Positions 1 through 8,306 of a DNA stretch of 32,243 nucleotides are shown here, in pieces. The DNA is from Gammaproteobacteria bacterium (lineage in GTDB: Bacteria > Pseudomonadota > Gammaproteobacteria > Xanthomonadales > Wenzhouxiangellaceae). The notes under the pieces are model-generated. The model was not told the origin of the DNA, did not search any database, and was given only the letters and a program-made list of their open reading frames with translations. The position numbers and the translations under genes were made by a program. Location of the stretch: NCBI GenBank assembly GCA_018819105.1, contig JAHJQV010000049.1, positions 1 to 32,243 on the forward strand, in the 5' to 3' direction. How positions within the stretch are numbered: the first letter of the stretch is position 1; each line of letters opens with the position of its first letter.

Positions 1-371
1 AAGATCCCTCGGCTCGCTAAGCTCGCTCGGGATGACAGCCCTGGGTTTTGCTCTGCCAGATAATGTCTGACTGTCATCTCGACCGCAGCGGAGAGATCTC
101 GTAATCAGGTCAGGCTGTCATCTCTGTCGCAGCGGAGAGATCTCGTATTTCAAAGATGTCAGCCTGGCAAATTGACGCAAGATCCCTCGGCTCGCTACGC
201 TCGCTCGGGATGACAGCCCTGGGTTTTGTTCTGCCAGATAATGTCTGACTGTCATCTCGACCGCAGTGGAGAGATCTCGTAATCAAGCATAGGCTGTCAT
301 CTCGACCGCGGTGGAGAGATCTCGTAATCAAGTCAGGCTGTCATCTCGACCGCAGCGGAGAGATCTTGCTC
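1..371. repeat. Intergenic repeat array, left of gltX
   Basis: No credible gene lies here. The stretch is built from copies of two alternating modules. One has the core GTCATCTCGACCGCAGCGG followed by AGAGATCTCGTAATCA. The other is a roughly complementary module, GATCCCTCGGCTCGCT followed by CGCTCGGGATGACAG. A composite unit starting at position 1 recurs almost unchanged at 179, a period of 178 bp, and then three shorter copies follow (about 245-285, 292-330 and 336-371). The same family returns at about 2380-2936. Short open frames here simply translate the repeat and are not genes. The opposed modules can pair, so transcripts could form hairpins. Confidence 0.85.
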
Positions 372-481
372 AATCAAGATGAAATGCGCAGCATCGCCGC
401 ACCAGCCTGGCCCAACATGGCACTGATCCCGGCCAGAGATCATGTAAAATAGTGCCTGACCCGCAAGGCCATGCAATCACC

Positions 482-1888
482 GTGATCAAAACCCGTTTCG
501 CCCCCAGTCCCACCGGCTATCTGCACATCGGCGGTGCCCGCACCGCGCTGTTCAGCTGGCTGTTTGCACGTCATCATGGCGGCAGCTTCGTGCTGCGCAT
601 CGAAGACACCGACCGCGAGCGCTCCACGCCGGAAGCGGTGGCGGCGATCCTCGATGGCATGAACTGGCTGCAGCTGGACTGGGACGAAGGGCCGCATTTC
701 CAGTCCCAGCGCGATGCCATCTACCAGCAGCAGATCGATAGCATGCTGGCCGACGGCCTGGCCTACCACTGCCACTGCTCGAAGCAGCGGCTGGAATCGC
801 TGCGCGAGACCGCCATGCGTGAAAAGCGCAAGCCGCGTTACGACGGTCATTGTCGCGATCTGGGTCTGCCTGCCGCCACCGGCTCGGTGGTGCGGTTCAA
901 AAATCCGCAGTCCGGCAGCACCGGCTTTCATGATCTCACCCGTGGGCCGATCGAGGTCGACAACGAAGAACTGGATGACTTCATCATCCGCCGCGCCGAT
1001 GGCGCACCGACCTACAATTTCTGCGTCGTCATCGACGACATTGACATGCAGATCAGCCACGTCATCCGTGGCGACGACCACATCAACAACACGCCACGCC
1101 AGATCAACCTGTACCGCGCGCTGGGGCAGGAGCCACCCAAGTTCGGTCATGTGCCGATGATCCTCGGCGAAGACGGTGCGCCGCTGTCCAAGCGCCATGG
1201 TGCGGTCAGCGTGATCGAGTTCCGCAATCAGGGCTACCTGCGTGAGGCCGTGCTCAATCAGCTGGTGCGGCTGGGCTGGTCACATGGCGATCGCGAGCTG
1301 TTTGCGGTCGAGGACATGATCCGGCTGTTTGATCTGCAAGACGTCAACCGCAAGGCGTCGGTGTTCGACATGCAGCGGCTGAACTGGCTCAACGAGCATT
1401 ACCTGCGGCAGTTGCCACTGGCAACCATCAGCGAACAGCTGCAATGGCACTGGCAGCAGGCCGGCATCGACCTTGCCAGCGGCCCGCCGGAACACGATGT
1501 CATCGAAGTGCAGCGCGAACGCGTCAGCACGCTCAGCGATCTGGTCGCGCAAAGCCATGCCTACTATATGGATTTTGATAACTACCATCCCGAGCACGCC
1601 AAAAAACATCTGCGACTGGTCGCGGTGCCGGTGCTGGAAGCGCTGCTGGCGCTGCTGCAGGCGCTGCCGGACTGGCACGAGCAGGCACTGCATGACGTCA
1701 TCGAACAGGTCATGGCGCAGATGGAACTTGGCATGGGCAAGGTGGCACAGCCACTGCGCGTGGCGCTGGTCGGCAGCTCGGTGTCGCCGTCCATCGACAA
1801 GACACTACTGCTGGTGGGGCGCGAACGCAGCCTGCAACGCATCAGCACGGCGATCGACTGGATCAAAACCCACCGCGCCGTGACCTGA
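482..1888 (+). CDS. gltX: Glutamyl-tRNA synthetase
   Basis: Charges tRNA(Glu) with glutamate in the cytoplasm; class I aminoacyl-tRNA synthetase. The N-terminus TRFAPSPTGYLHIGGART carries the HIGH-type signature, and PLSKRHG is the KMSKS-type loop. CHC followed by C in RYDGHC matches the zinc-binding insert of bacterial GluRS. Length (468 aa from this start) is normal for the family. I chose GTG 482 because family members start a few residues before TRFAPSPTG; an in-frame GTG at 452 would add ten residues, and neither has a strong ribosome binding site. zur follows after a 28-nt gap. The presence of a single discriminating or non-discriminating type cannot be decided by eye. Confidence 0.93.
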   Translation: MIKTRFAPSPTGYLHIGGARTALFSWLFARHHGGSFVLRIEDTDRERSTPEAVAAILDGMNWLQLDWDEGPHFQSQRDAIYQQQIDSMLADGLAYHCHCSKQRLESLRETAMREKRKPRYDGHCRDLGLPAATGSVVRFKNPQSGSTGFHDLTRGPIEVDNEELDDFIIRRADGAPTYNFCVVIDDIDMQISHVIRGDDHINNTPRQINLYRALGQEPPKFGHVPMILGEDGAPLSKRHGAVSVIEFRNQGYLREAVLNQLVRLGWSHGDRELFAVEDMIRLFDLQDVNRKASVFDMQRLNWLNEHYLRQLPLATISEQLQWHWQQAGIDLASGPPEHDVIEVQRERVSTLSDLVAQSHAYYMDFDNYHPEHAKKHLRLVAVPVLEALLALLQALPDWHEQALHDVIEQVMAQMELGMGKVAQPLRVALVGSSVSPSIDKTLLLVGRERSLQRISTAIDWIKTHRAVT

Positions 1889-1916
1889 GCACGGCCGGAT
1901 TTGCTAGACTGTGACA

Positions 1917-2360
1917 ATGAGTTCAGCCGCCAGCATCAGCACCGTTCAGCAAATGTGCGAACAGCAAGGACTGCGGCTGACCAAAACCCGTCGCCAGGTG
2001 CTGGAACTGATCATCGCCGCCGACGGCCCGGTGAAGGCCTATGAACTGCTCGATCAGTTGAAACGGCATGATGGCAACAACCGCACCACTGCGCCACCAA
2101 CCATCTACCGCGCGCTGGACTTCCTGCTGCAGAACCACTTCATCCACAAGCTGGAATCAATCAACGCCTACGTGTTCTGCGCCCATCCGGAACACCGCCA
2201 CAACGGCCAGTTTCTCATCTGCGAGAACTGTGACCGCGTCATCGAACTGCACGGTGCCGGCCTGTCACGCGACGTCGCCGCCCTGGCCAGCAGCAAACAC
2301 TTCCAGGCCAAACGCCAGGTGGTCGAAGTCTACGGCACCTGCGAGCATTGCCAGCATTGA
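1917..2360 (+). CDS. zur: Fur-family regulator, probably Zur (zinc uptake repressor)
   Basis: Metal-responsive DNA-binding repressor of the Fur family. The N-terminal winged helix includes GLRLTKTRRQVLELI and PPTIYRALDFLLQNHFIHKLESINAYVFC, which resembles Zur more than Fur. The dimerisation half carries the two cysteine pairs CENC and CEHC expected for a structural zinc site. ATG 1917 is preferred over the in-frame GTG at 1911. It starts 28 nt after gltX, so co-transcription is possible. No znuABC genes are adjacent, so the Zur assignment rests on sequence alone; a peroxide or iron sensor of the same family is less likely. Confidence 0.75.
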   Translation: MSSAASISTVQQMCEQQGLRLTKTRRQVLELIIAADGPVKAYELLDQLKRHDGNNRTTAPPTIYRALDFLLQNHFIHKLESINAYVFCAHPEHRHNGQFLICENCDRVIELHGAGLSRDVAALASSKHFQAKRQVVEVYGTCEHCQH

Positions 2361-2379
2361 ATTGACACAGGTCACCTGA

Positions 2380-2936
2380 GGCTTGCTCTGCCAGATGAAG
2401 TCAGGCTGTCATCTGGACCGCATTGGAGAGATTTCGTACTTCAAAGGTAGCAGTGTGGCAAATTGACGAAAGAACCCTCTACTCGCTTTGCTCGCTCGGG
2501 ATGACTGCGCTTAATGTCAATTCGCTTCAAGCATTGCCAACGGGCACGCTGGCGCTCCTGGGCTTTGTTTTGCTGTGCCCCCACCCCGACCCTCCCCCGC
2601 TGTGCAGGGGAGGGGTTGGGCTGTGTTTGGCGTCCGTGTTGGTCGGGAGAGATTGGTGTTGCTGGGTTTTTTGAAGTGAGATCCCTCCGCTCGCTGCGCT
2701 CGGTCGGGATGACAGCCCAGATTATTGCTCTGCCGGGTGAAGTTAGTCTGTCATCTCGGCCGCAGTGGAGAGATCTCGCGATCAAGTTAGGTTGTCATCT
2801 CGACCGCAGTGGAGAGATCTCGTGCTGCTATGGTGGCAGTGTGGCCAGTTGATGAAAGATCCCTCCGCTCACAGCGCTCTGTCGGGATGACAGCCAAGGG
2901 TTTTGTTCTGCCAGATGAAGTCTGGCTGTCATCCTA
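2380..2936. repeat. Intergenic repeat array, right of zur
   Basis: The 700-nt gap between zur and the PepSY gene holds no supported gene. It contains further, more diverged copies of the repeat family seen at 1-371 (TCATCTGGACCGCATTGG at about 2409, TCATCTCGGCCGCAGTGG at about 2751, TCATCTCGACCGCAGTGG at about 2795) and complementary modules with CTCGCTCGGGATGAC or CGGTCGGGATGACAG. A different GC-rich repeat sits at about 2578-2618. Open frames in this stretch translate the repeat and are rejected as genes. Confidence 0.8.
2591..2613. repeat. GC-rich palindromic intergenic element
   Basis: CCTCCCC (2591-2597) and GGGGAGG (2607-2613) form a 7-bp stem with a 9-nt loop, inside a longer C-rich/G-rich stretch (CCCCCACCCCGACCCTCCCC followed by GGGGAGGGGTTGGG). 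It is distinct from the surrounding repeat family and looks like a second class of dispersed palindromic repeat embedded in it. Function unknown. Confidence 0.5.
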
Positions 2937-2947
2937 TGCTTGTTAAA

Positions 2948-2978
2948 CCTGCCTGGAGTAAGGAAACTGACAGGCAGG
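2948..2978 (-). terminator. Possible terminator hairpin of the PepSY/TonB operon
   Basis: CCTGCCTG (2948-2955) and CAGGCAGG (2971-2978) are a perfect 8-bp inverted repeat with a 15-nt loop. Read on the minus strand it lies about 90 nt after the PepSY stop codon and is followed by TTTAACA, a weak T-tract. It could terminate the operon transcribed from 6818. The long loop and short T-tract keep confidence low. Confidence 0.35.
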
Positions 2979-3066
2979 CAGGATGTCTTGTCCCAGGCTG
3001 AATTCTGCAGCTGCCAAGCCCAGGCTGTAGCGATTACAACTCGGTCTATGGCGAGCGCAGCTAAGG

Positions 3067-4623
3067 CTATTGCGACAGCACCTGCTGCCGGCGGCGTCGG
3101 CGGCGGTCCAGGTCCATTTTGATGCCCACGCCGAGCATCATGATCATGCTCAGCACAACGACGCTGGCCTGGATCAGGTTCTGGGTGTTGCGGCCGACGC
3201 CGGTCATGCGCAAAAAATTGAATTTGTGCAGCAGGCTGAAGCTGAGCTGTTCGGGTTTGCGGTTGTGCTGGAAGGTGTCCACCAGCGCACCGGAGGCGGT
3301 GTCGATGAACAGCGTTTTGTTGTGTGGTGCGGCATAGTCGATGCGCCACACCGGCAGGCGTTTGTTGCGGAAATCGTAGTTCATGCCGAAGCGGGTGATC
3401 AGTTGCATGTCATTGATGGCGGCACGGTCGAGTCCACTGTGGCGTTCGGCATACTGCATGGCCAGTTCGCGATCACCGGGTGCCCACACTTCACCGCTGC
3501 GTGCACTCATGTACACTGCCGGTCCGGTCGGGTTGACGCCTTCGAAGCGGGCATTGCGTATGGCCTGTTCGCTGCGCGGTCCATTGCGCTGATCGGCCTT
3601 CAGGCCCAACCGATACAGCGGCTCGCCAGCGCTGCTGGTGACCAGTGACACGGCGTTGACGTCCAGTCCCTGGCTGATCTGCTGCCACTGTTCATGCATC
3701 GGAAAGTCCATGCTTGCCAGCGCCATCGGCTGCGGCAGCTGCAGGATGCGTTGCGGTTCGTTGCCGCTTTGCACCAGCAGATGAAACAGACCGCTGAAGC
3801 TCATGCCGATCAGCGGTAGCACCAGTACCCAGGCGGCCATGCGGTGCCAGCCGCGCAGCCCTTTGGCGCGTTGCTGACGGCGGATTTTCACCAGCATGAT
3901 GACGCCACTCAAGGCCAATGCCAGCAGCGAGCCGATAAGCACGGTGACGATCAACACGCGCAGCCATTCCGCCTGGCTTGGCATCCAGTCCCAGGTGTGC
4001 AGCCAGCCGAAGCCGCTTTGCACCAGGTTTTTGAAATCGTTGCTGACGCTGGCGGCACTGCCGGTTTCGGTGTGCACGTAAATGTTCAGATGATCATCGG
4101 TGGCAAAGCTGATTTTCCACACCGGCAGCAGGCGGTTGACCCAGGGGTAGTCGGCGCTGAATTCGGTGACGAATTCAGTGCTGCTGACGGCGGCCTCGGT
4201 GGCCAGGTAGTGGCGGGCCAGAAAAATGGCCTGCTGGGCGTCGTGATCGGGCAGTTCTGCACCGCGCTGCAGGTCGAAGTAGCGCCGTGGCTGCTCGCTG
4301 TCGACGGTGACCTGCAACAGCGCGCCGCTGGCACCGGCCACCACCTTGATCAGGGCCGCCTCGGCAATGCCATGCTGCTGCAGAATCTGCTGCACCGGGG
4401 TGGTGTCCTGCAATTGCAGCGGTTGGCTGGGCGGAAAGAACACCGCCTGTTGCGGACCAAACGTGACCATGGTGATGTGCAGCAGGCCGGAGGTGCCCCA
4501 GATCAACAGGGCGGCGGCACCGAACCAGGCCAGAGTCTGGTGAATGCGAATGGCCAATTTGCGCACATCCCATGCGCTTTGGCTGCGGGCTTTGCTGAGG
4601 GTGTCGGCGGTGCTGGTGACCAT
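3067..4623 (-). CDS. PepSY-associated transmembrane protein
   Basis: Membrane protein of 518 aa of the PepSY-TM type that commonly accompanies iron/siderophore TonB receptors. Hydrophobic helices are visible near residues 33-53 (TLAWFGAAALLIWGTSGLLH), in the middle (LRVLIVTVLIGSLLALALSGV and MAAWVLVLPLIGMSFSGLFHLL) and near the C-terminus (ASVVVLSMIMMLGVGIKM), with large extracytoplasmic PepSY-like segments between them. A GGGAG motif lies 8 nt before the ATG. It begins 26 nt downstream of the TonB receptor gene, so the two form an operon. The family is linked to reduction or handling of imported ferric complexes; the exact reaction here is not shown by the sequence. Confidence 0.8.
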   Translation of the reverse strand: MVTSTADTLSKARSQSAWDVRKLAIRIHQTLAWFGAAALLIWGTSGLLHITMVTFGPQQAVFFPPSQPLQLQDTTPVQQILQQHGIAEAALIKVVAGASGALLQVTVDSEQPRRYFDLQRGAELPDHDAQQAIFLARHYLATEAAVSSTEFVTEFSADYPWVNRLLPVWKISFATDDHLNIYVHTETGSAASVSNDFKNLVQSGFGWLHTWDWMPSQAEWLRVLIVTVLIGSLLALALSGVIMLVKIRRQQRAKGLRGWHRMAAWVLVLPLIGMSFSGLFHLLVQSGNEPQRILQLPQPMALASMDFPMHEQWQQISQGLDVNAVSLVTSSAGEPLYRLGLKADQRNGPRSEQAIRNARFEGVNPTGPAVYMSARSGEVWAPGDRELAMQYAERHSGLDRAAINDMQLITRFGMNYDFRNKRLPVWRIDYAAPHNKTLFIDTASGALVDTFQHNRKPEQLSFSLLHKFNFLRMTGVGRNTQNLIQASVVVLSMIMMLGVGIKMDLDRRRRRRQQVLSQ

Positions 4624-4649
4624 GCTAGTGCTCCCGATTCAGAATCAGC

Positions 4650-6818
4650 TCAGAATCTCAGGTTGATGCCGCCAAACACGCCGGCACCCTGGCCGGGGGT
4701 GAACAGCCGCGACTGTTCTTCGGTCTGGTTGGCGTTGGTGGTGACATTGGAAATGTAGCGCTTGTCGAACAGGTTCTCGATGGACAGATACAGGCTGACG
4801 TTGCTGCTCAGCTCCAGCCCGGCATTGACCCCGAACAGGGCATAGCCCGGTACCTGCACGGTGTTGGCGAAGTCGGCGAAGGGGCCGTCCGGCACCCAGC
4901 GCACGTTCACCGCCAGATACCAGGCGTTGACGTGATCAAAACGCAGCTCGGAGATGTACAGGTGCTCGGGCACACCGGCGAGGCGGTTGTCGCCGAAGCC
5001 GGGATCGTTGTCAAACTGGAAATCGTTGTAGGTGTAGACCTGGCGCAGCACCAGTTCGTGGCCGGCCGAGAGCATGCTGTCGGCAAACAGCGGCACATCC
5101 AGCCCCAGTTCGATGCCCTGATGAATGGTGTTGTTGGCGTTCTCGGTGAACGAGACAAAGCCGAACGCGCCGGGAGCACCAAACTTGAGCAACTCGCCGT
5201 CGATCCAGCTGCGATACAGCGACACATCCCAGGCGATACCGTTGCGTTCGCCGCGCGAACCCAACTCGGCGGTCCAGGCGGTCTGCACGCCCAGCGGGGT
5301 GAAGTCCAGCGCGCCACCCGAGGTCAGATCGGCGATGCTGGGCGGTTCTGCCGAACGGCTGATGTTGGCGTACAGCTGCACCATGGGGTCGAGCTGATAA
5401 AGCACGCCCAGGCGCGGGTTCCACTGCTGGTAATCCAGTCGCCCGGTGACATCGTTGACGCGTGCCTGGTTGTCGCGCTTGGCGTAGAAATGCTGCACGC
5501 CGGTGAGCAGGGTGGTGCGCTCACCCAGCTTCCAGCCCAGCTGGCCATAGCTGACCACCTGTTCGGCGTCCTGGTCGCTGCGCGCGCTCAGCTCTCCGCG
5601 CTGGCCAAAATCGTTGGCCCAGCGACGGGCGTCGTTGCTGCCCTTGTTGGCCTGCACGCCAAACAGCCACTCGAACGGCAGCTCACCCAGGCTGCTGTCA
5701 CCACTGAGCTGGGTGAACAGGCCGAATTCGTGCTCGTCCTGATCGATGATGCCGGCAAAGCGGGTGATGGCGTGATCCAGATTGCGGTAGCTGTACCAGA
5801 AGCCGGCTTCCAGGCGGTAGCCGCTGCCGCTGTAAACGGTGCGGTTGGCAAAGCGCAGCACATCCAGGTTGCGGTCCCAGTCGTCTGCAATCGGGCCGGG
5901 ATCGAGCACAGTGACCGGGCCGCCGGGGAAAAACGGTCCGATGGTGACCGGTGGCGACACCGCTTTCGGTGTGGCCAGCGCATCTTCCAGCGACAGCGCG
6001 CCGGCCAGCTCGAAATTGTCGCTCAGCGTGGTCAGATAGAATCGTGTTTCCAGCTTCGGCGACAACTGCCAGCCGGCATTGCTGAACAGATAGCCGCTTT
6101 TGACATCGCTGTGATCGCGGAAACCGTCGCTGCGCAGACCGGTGGCGGTGATGTAGAAATCGCTGTCTTCATCGCTTTCGGCATAACTTGAGTTGACCCG
6201 CAGCGAGCCGAACGAGCCGCCCTCGATGCGCCCAAACCAGGTCTGTCCTGCGGTGCGCCCGGTGGGTGTGACCACGTTCACCGCACCGCCCAGCGAGGCG
6301 GCACCGTAACGCAGGCCGTTGGCACCCTTGTACACTTCCAGGTAGCGGATCGACAGCGGATCGATCTCCTGAAACTCGGTGGAGCCGCTGGCGCGTGTGA
6401 TCGGCACGCCGTCGCGCAACAGCGTCAGACCGCGTCGCTCGAACGATTGCCCCAGACCGGACCCGCGAATGGAGATGCGGTTTTCGCGTTGCGCCGAGGT
6501 GTCGGCAAACACCCCGGGGGTGAACACCAGGGTGTCGCCCAGACTCTGTGCAAACTCATCAAGAAAATACTCGGCTTCGACAAAACCGATGCCGCCAGCG
6601 ATCTTGCGCAGGGCTTCGCGGGCTTCTTCCGGCGTCGGCGAGGTCTCGGTGCCTTCCTCGAAATCGCCCTCGACCATGATGTTGTCCAGCTTGATCGCGG
6701 TTTTCTGACCCAGCCCCTGGGCCTTGGCAAGGCTGGGGGCAAGGCTGGTGACACACAGACAGCCAAGCAGCAGCCACAGCACAGACAGGGAGAGCCGGAA
6801 GTTATATAAGGATTTCAT
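4650..6818 (-). CDS. TonB-dependent outer-membrane receptor (ferric siderophore type)
   Basis: Outer-membrane active transporter of 722 aa. A signal peptide occupies about residues 1-33 (hydrophobic LSVLWLLLGCLCV, then AKAQ). The plug follows, with ISIRGSGLGQSFERRG, LLRDGVPI and YLEVYKGANGLRYGAASLGG, and then a 22-strand-type barrel ending in an aromatic residue (NLRF). The plug resembles FecA-like and siderophore receptors. The linked PepSY membrane protein supports a role in iron acquisition. No strong ribosome binding site precedes the ATG. An AT-rich stretch just upstream (6822-6841) could be a degenerate Fur site. The substrate cannot be read from the sequence. Confidence 0.88.
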   Translation of the reverse strand: MKSLYNFRLSLSVLWLLLGCLCVTSLAPSLAKAQGLGQKTAIKLDNIMVEGDFEEGTETSPTPEEAREALRKIAGGIGFVEAEYFLDEFAQSLGDTLVFTPGVFADTSAQRENRISIRGSGLGQSFERRGLTLLRDGVPITRASGSTEFQEIDPLSIRYLEVYKGANGLRYGAASLGGAVNVVTPTGRTAGQTWFGRIEGGSFGSLRVNSSYAESDEDSDFYITATGLRSDGFRDHSDVKSGYLFSNAGWQLSPKLETRFYLTTLSDNFELAGALSLEDALATPKAVSPPVTIGPFFPGGPVTVLDPGPIADDWDRNLDVLRFANRTVYSGSGYRLEAGFWYSYRNLDHAITRFAGIIDQDEHEFGLFTQLSGDSSLGELPFEWLFGVQANKGSNDARRWANDFGQRGELSARSDQDAEQVVSYGQLGWKLGERTTLLTGVQHFYAKRDNQARVNDVTGRLDYQQWNPRLGVLYQLDPMVQLYANISRSAEPPSIADLTSGGALDFTPLGVQTAWTAELGSRGERNGIAWDVSLYRSWIDGELLKFGAPGAFGFVSFTENANNTIHQGIELGLDVPLFADSMLSAGHELVLRQVYTYNDFQFDNDPGFGDNRLAGVPEHLYISELRFDHVNAWYLAVNVRWVPDGPFADFANTVQVPGYALFGVNAGLELSSNVSLYLSIENLFDKRYISNVTTNANQTEEQSRLFTPGQGAGVFGGINLRF

Positions 6819-6821
6819 GAT

Positions 6822-6841
6822 GTTAATGATTTATTGTTATT
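6822..6841. promoter_or_regulatory. Possible degenerate Fur box upstream of the TonB receptor
   Basis: The plus strand reads GTTAATGATTTATTGTTATT immediately before the minus-strand start codon. The first nine bases match eight of nine in the Fur consensus GATAATGAT, but the second half is poor. The AT-rich block stands out in GC-rich DNA and is where a Fur operator would lie for an iron-uptake operon. This is suggestive only. Confidence 0.25.
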
Positions 6842-6882
6842 GTTGGTGGCGGGCAGTATAGCCAGCCGCGCCGGCGTGACAA

Positions 6883-6899
6883 TGCGACAGATTGTCGCA
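6883..6899. promoter_or_regulatory. Candidate RegA/PrrA binding palindrome
   Basis: TGCGACA-GAT-TGTCGCA is a perfect 7-bp inverted repeat with a 3-bp centre. It matches the general form of RegA/PrrA sites, GNGRC half-sites with variable spacing and an inverted GNCGC half. It lies 109 nt before regB and 65 nt before the divergent TonB receptor gene, so it could mediate autoregulation of regBA and redox control of the receptor. The match to the known site class is from memory; binding is inferred. Confidence 0.5.
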
Positions 6900-7007
6900 C
6901 CCGCGCCGCAGCAATCTGGCTTATGCTGTGTGTGGCCAGCCGCTTTGCCGGTGGCATGCACAAACCCAGTCTGCAAACAGCAACAACAATCATCGCAGGA
7001 CAGACCA

Positions 7008-8306
7008 ATGCCGGAGACCATGCCAAGATCGATATTGCGGGACAACCTGTCGCGCCTGGTCAGTCTGCGCTGGTTCATCATCGGTGGTTGCGGCATGCTG
7101 CTGGCGCTGACTGCTGCCGGCATTTATCTGCTGCAGTGGTCTGTGGCAGCCGCCGTGCTGTTGCTGCTGTATGCACTGGGCAATGGCTGGGTGCGTTGGT
7201 ACTCACGCCGCAGCAGCGAGGTCACCGAGGCGTTTTTCCGTGCCAATCTGGTGCTGGATCTGCTGGTGTTTTTTGTTTTCATGAGCCTAACCGGCGGTGC
7301 CGCCAATCCGTTCACGCTGCTGTTTCTGGTGCCGGTGATCATCGCCGCCGCCACCCTGCAGAACCGCTCCATCTGGCCCATCACACTGCTTGCGGTGAGT
7401 GTCTACAGCCTGCTGCTGTGGCGTGGCGACACCAGCATGCACCAGCATGCGGCCCAGGAAAGCATGTTTGATCTGCACCTCATCGGCATGTGGCTGGGGC
7501 TGGTCGGGGTGGCCGGACTGGTGGCGTATTTTGCCGCCTACATGGGCCGCGCGTTGTTGCAGCGCGAGCGCGAACTGGCGCTGGCGCGGGAAAAATCCCT
7601 GCGTGATGAGCGCGTGGTGGCGCTGGGCACACTGGCTGCCGGCACCGCCCATCAACTGGGCACACCGCTGGGCACCATGGCCATTGTGCTTGGCGAGCTG
7701 CGTGCCGACAGCTCGCAGTTGCCGGCGTCACTGCAGGATTCGCTGCAGTTGCTGCAGCAGCAGGTGCAGCGCTGCAAGCAGGCATTGGCGACCCTGGGCG
7801 TGCATGGTGAGGCGGTGACCGGGCAGGGTGGCCATGCCATTCGATTTGATGCGTTGCCGGCACTGCTGCAGCAGCGCTTTGCCGAACAGCACCCACTGGC
7901 GCAATTGCACAGCCGCTGGCTTGGTCCGCCGGAGGCGGGACGCATGCTCGCCGACACTGCCATTCTGCAGGCGCTGGAAAACCTGCTTGCCAATGCCGCC
8001 GATGCCGCCCCGGATCCGGTACAGCTGACCGCCTGCATGGACGGCGATGCATTGCTGGTGGAAATTGTTGACCAGGGCGAAGGCCCCAACGACAGCATCC
8101 GCGAACGTCTCGGCAAACAACCGGTGAGCAGCAAGAATGGCGCTGGTCTGGGCATCGGCCTGATGCTGGCCCACGCGGTGATCGAGCGCCTTGGCGGCAG
8201 CATCCGTATGCAGCGTTCCGGCAGCGGTACGCTGGTCAGTGTGTGCATCCCGGCGGCAGCGGTGCGCATTGATGATGTCACGGCACCCCGGGTAAACCAT
8301 GACTGA
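7008..8306 (+). CDS. regB: RegB/PrrB/RoxS-type redox sensor histidine kinase
   Basis: Membrane sensor kinase of 432 aa that phosphorylates RegA according to quinone pool and redox state. About six transmembrane helices fill residues 15-190. GGAANPF at residues 96-102 is the quinone-binding GGxxNPF signature. The H-box is GTLAAGTAHQLGTPLGT with phospho-acceptor His215. Cys256 in QRCKQAL sits where RegB has its redox-active cysteine. The ATPase domain follows, with NLLANAADA (N-box) and GAGLGIGLMLAHAVIERLGG (G2-box). ATG 7008 was chosen because AGGA at 6997-7000 precedes it and upstream sequence is not RegB-like. Oddity: the residue after the phospho-His is Gln rather than the usual Glu. It overlaps regA by 8 nt. 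Confidence 0.9.
   Translation: MPETMPRSILRDNLSRLVSLRWFIIGGCGMLLALTAAGIYLLQWSVAAAVLLLLYALGNGWVRWYSRRSSEVTEAFFRANLVLDLLVFFVFMSLTGGAANPFTLLFLVPVIIAAATLQNRSIWPITLLAVSVYSLLLWRGDTSMHQHAAQESMFDLHLIGMWLGLVGVAGLVAYFAAYMGRALLQRERELALAREKSLRDERVVALGTLAAGTAHQLGTPLGTMAIVLGELRADSSQLPASLQDSLQLLQQQVQRCKQALATLGVHGEAVTGQGGHAIRFDALPALLQQRFAEQHPLAQLHSRWLGPPEAGRMLADTAILQALENLLANAADAAPDPVQLTACMDGDALLVEIVDQGEGPNDSIRERLGKQPVSSKNGAGLGIGLMLAHAVIERLGGSIRMQRSGSGTLVSVCIPAAAVRIDDVTAPRVNHD

Noticed and set aside
110-331. Open frame in the left repeat array
   Set aside because: The peptide (ITRSLHCGRDDS and similar) is just the translation of the intergenic repeat; the same peptide arises at 2441-2785 from the other array.
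1-371. Possible CRISPR array
   Set aside because: Repeats are unequal, contain complementary modules and are separated by repeat-derived rather than unique spacers; no cas genes are present.
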